Source of the DNA: Acidobacteriota bacterium
GTDB lineage: Bacteria; Acidobacteriota; Blastocatellia; Pyrinomonadales; Pyrinomonadaceae
NCBI GenBank assembly: GCA_023415725.1
Contig: JAEZJR010000125.1
Coordinates: 1 to 5,799, forward strand
Reading direction: 5' to 3'
DNA length: 5,799 bases
This document shows positions 4,320-5,799 of this stretch, piece by piece (positions within the stretch are counted from its first letter, which is position 1; each line of letters opens with the position of its first letter). Below the pieces are notes generated by a model. It worked only from the letters and a program-made list of their open reading frames with translations. It had not been told where the DNA came from and made no database searches. The position numbers and the translations under genes were made by a program.

Positions 4320-5585
4320 ATGTTCAACGGGTTTTCGGGGCCAAGGCGGGTCGTTATCACGGGTTTCGGTTGCGTCACGCCGATCGGCATCGGGCGTGAA
4401 GCTTACTGGGACTCGCTCGCGGCGGGCCGCAGCGGCGTGAAGCGGATAACCTCGTTCGACCCTTCGGATTTTCAGGTGCAGGTCGCGGCGGAGATCCCGG
4501 AATTCGACTGGGAAGCCGAGATCGACTACCAGGACCGGAGGCACGTTCCCCGGACCGTGCCTCTCGCATTGGCCGCAGCCCGAGAAGCCGTAAAAGACGC
4601 TGGCCTTGATCCAAATGAAATGCCTCTTGAGGAACGTCGCTCGTTCGGCGTGGTGATCGGCACCGGAGGCGGCGGGCTGGCGTTCACCGAGAAGCAATTC
4701 GGCTTCTGGTTTTCGGGGAACGAACGCAAGGGGAGCATCTACACGATCCCTTCATCCACGCACGGCGGGCTGTCGTCGGAGCTTTCGATGGTGTTCGGGC
4801 TGCACGGGCTCTCTCACGTGATCTCGACCGGGTGCACATCATCCACCGACGCGATCTTTTACGCCGCACAACATATAGCATTAGGCAAACAGGAAATGAT
4901 GCTCGCCGGCGGGGTCGATTCCCCGATCGCGCCGGGTATTTTGCGCGGGTTCGAGGTAATGACCGTCGTCACCAAGGAATGGAACGAAGAGCCGCACCGC
5001 GCTTCGCGGCCGTTCTCGAAAGATAGATCGGGCATCGTACTAGGGGAGGGTTCTTGGGTGTACGTGTTGGAAACTCTCGAGAGCGCGAATGCGCGCGGTG
5101 CCGAGATATACGCTGAGGTCGTGGGTTACGGCGTCACCTGCGACGCGTACCACCGCGTTCGGCTTGAGGAGAACGGCGTCGAGCCTGCCCGGGCGATGAC
5201 CCTGGCAATGCAGGATGCGCACATCTCGCCGGAAGATATCGACTACGTCAACCTACACGGCACCTCGACCCAACTCAACGATCGCATCGAAACTCAGGCG
5301 GTGAAACTCGCCTTCGGCGACCACGCTCGCGAGATGCCGATGTCCGCGACAAAATCTCAGATCGGCCACCCGCAAGGCGCGGCCGGTGCCGCAGGGATCG
5401 GCGCGGCATTGCTTGCACTAAAAAAAGGCATCATCGCCCCCACGATCAACCTGGATGAGCCCGACGAAGCTTGCGATCTGGACTACGTAGCGAACACGGC
5501 GCGAAGGCAGGAAATCAAAACCGCTCTCTGCAACTGCATCGGATTCGGTTCAAAGAATTCTGCGATCGTATTGCAGAATATCTAG
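4320..5585 (+). CDS. Beta-ketoacyl-ACP synthase (FabF/KS-alpha-like thiolase fold)
   Basis: This encodes a 421-residue condensing enzyme that should elongate an ACP-bound acyl chain with malonyl-ACP by decarboxylative Claisen condensation. The thiolase fold begins at VVITGFGCVTPIG (11-23). The triad is complete: Cys172 in STGCTSS, His313 in NLHGTST and His350 in KSQIGHPQGAAGA, with Lys345 and the DRIE motif (321-324) conserved. RASRPFSKDRSGIVLGEG (227-244) is the usual family stretch. The ending GFGSKNSAIVL differs from the common GFGGTN, changing the loop after gatekeeper Phe409. Length matches FabF (about 410-420). The Cys flank STGCTS and NDRIET resemble type II polyketide KS-alpha more than housekeeping FabF, so a secondary or specialised lipid pathway is possible. 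No ACP, reductase or chain-length factor lies in the window. ATG 4320 precedes the first strand correctly, but no Shine-Dalgarno site is seen. Confidence 0.93.
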   Translation: MFNGFSGPRRVVITGFGCVTPIGIGREAYWDSLAAGRSGVKRITSFDPSDFQVQVAAEIPEFDWEAEIDYQDRRHVPRTVPLALAAAREAVKDAGLDPNEMPLEERRSFGVVIGTGGGGLAFTEKQFGFWFSGNERKGSIYTIPSSTHGGLSSELSMVFGLHGLSHVISTGCTSSTDAIFYAAQHIALGKQEMMLAGGVDSPIAPGILRGFEVMTVVTKEWNEEPHRASRPFSKDRSGIVLGEGSWVYVLETLESANARGAEIYAEVVGYGVTCDAYHRVRLEENGVEPARAMTLAMQDAHISPEDIDYVNLHGTSTQLNDRIETQAVKLAFGDHAREMPMSATKSQIGHPQGAAGAAGIGAALLALKKGIIAPTINLDEPDEACDLDYVANTARRQEIKTALCNCIGFGSKNSAIVLQNI

Positions 5586-5710
5586 CCGCAGAGCAACCAG
5601 AGGGTAAACATACCGATAAACTGTATTTCGAACAGGCGAATAAGTTAAGGACCCGCTTCACGAGAAGTAAGTAAAATTTCCAACAATGATCCTGTGCCTC
5701 TGTGGCACAA
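5586..5710. repeat. Degenerate inverted repeat, possible remnant of a dispersed repeat
   Basis: The left end GCCGCAGAGCAACCAGAGG, starting at the ketosynthase stop region (about 5585), resembles the reverse complement of the right end, GTGCCACAGAGGCACAGG (5692-5709 read on the minus strand). Both share GCC-R-CAGAG and a following CAG. The right end alone forms a 6-bp hairpin, TGTGCC-TCTGT-GGCACA (5693-5709). Sequences of the CCTCTGTGGC/GCCGCAGAG type recur as dispersed intergenic repeats in several bacterial genomes from general familiarity; the match here is imperfect and untested. No gene is supported in this gap. Confidence 0.3.
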
Positions 5711-5729
5711 CACCCTCAAAAAGAATGAA

Positions 5730-5753
5730 AGCGTGCCGTTTTGGCGGCACGCT
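5730..5753. terminator. Strong hairpin, candidate bidirectional or minus-strand terminator
   Basis: AGCGTGCCG (5730-5738) and CGGCACGCT (5745-5753) form a perfect 9-bp, GC-rich stem around TTTTGG. On the plus strand it is followed by CTCGGTAGGTATTTATTT, with no immediate U-run. On the minus strand the stem is followed by TTCATTCTTTTT, which is better for termination of a transcript entering from the right. It may serve the ketosynthase gene weakly or act as an insulating hairpin before the next gene. Confidence 0.5.
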
Positions 5754-5777
5754 CTCGGTAGGTATTTATTTGGATGG

Positions 5778-5799
5778 TATATAGGACAGGAAATGACAA
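5778..5799 (+). CDS. Possible start of a further gene at the window edge
   Basis: An ATG at 5793-5795 follows AGGACAGGAA (5783-5792), a purine-rich stretch that could act as a ribosome-binding site; AGGA ends 6 nt before the ATG. TATATA at 5778-5783 is -10-like and ends exactly 9 nt before the ATG, the same spacing seen before the zinc-ribbon gene at 3491. Only ATG-ACA and one further base of the reading frame are visible, so nothing can be said of the product. Confidence 0.3.

Noticed and set aside
4236..4697. 153-codon minus-strand frame across the repeat element and ketosynthase start
   Set aside because: It is antisense to a well-supported enzyme, with no recognisable motif and no ribosome-binding site.
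5471..5674. 67-codon plus-strand frame overlapping the ketosynthase 3' end
   Set aside because: More than half lies out of frame within conserved ketosynthase codons, and the remainder falls in the repeat-like gap; no start signal or motif.

Overview
The window looks like chromosomal DNA of an acidobacterium, most likely class Blastocatellia (Pyrinomonas-like). This is inferred from protein style, not from a search. The clearest hint is a protein opening with the CPKC...FCLADGTPL zinc-ribbon head that I associate with this group. GC-rich coding DNA, exported proteins whose signal peptides end in A-aromatic-G-Q, and solitary genes separated by their own hairpins fit this. No phage, plasmid, transposase, CRISPR, tRNA or rRNA feature is visible.

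Layout, left to right. (1) The 3' end of a small Gly-rich RRM RNA-binding protein gene (1-212, +) converges on a small exported DUF4440/SnoaL-like protein (272-742, -); one strong hairpin terminator (239-269) lies between them. (2) A 212-bp divergent intergenic region leads into a 628-residue exported low-complexity protein (955-2841, +). It is built as signal peptide, Gly/Arg-rich, Gln/Arg-rich, Arg/Asp-rich, Tyr-rich, then a duplicated GY-box C-terminus, and it ends at a clear Rho-independent terminator. (3) A solitary STAS-domain anti-sigma-factor antagonist (3024-3392, +) has a good Shine-Dalgarno site and a trailing hairpin. (4) A zinc-ribbon / single-TM / SH3b protein (3491-4192, +) has no Shine-Dalgarno site and a promoter-like -10 so close to its ATG that it may be leaderless. 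(5) A 127-bp intergenic region is almost entirely inverted and direct repeats (4189-4292) and precedes (6) a beta-ketoacyl-ACP synthase (4320-5585, +) with a complete Cys-His-His triad and active-site flanks resembling type II polyketide KS-alpha. (7) The last 214 bp hold hairpins, a degenerate inverted repeat and perhaps the first codons of another gene at 5793.

The genes do not form an obvious operon or pathway. Most have their own spacing, promoter-like sequences or terminators and look independently expressed. The two observations most worth follow-up are the exported Gly/Arg-Gln-Tyr low-complexity protein, whose architecture resembles eukaryotic condensate-forming proteins but carries a secretion signal, and the repeat-dense element upstream of the ketosynthase, which could be a cis-acting RNA, an operator cluster or a small mobile repeat. 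I do not see a defence or other multi-gene system here.
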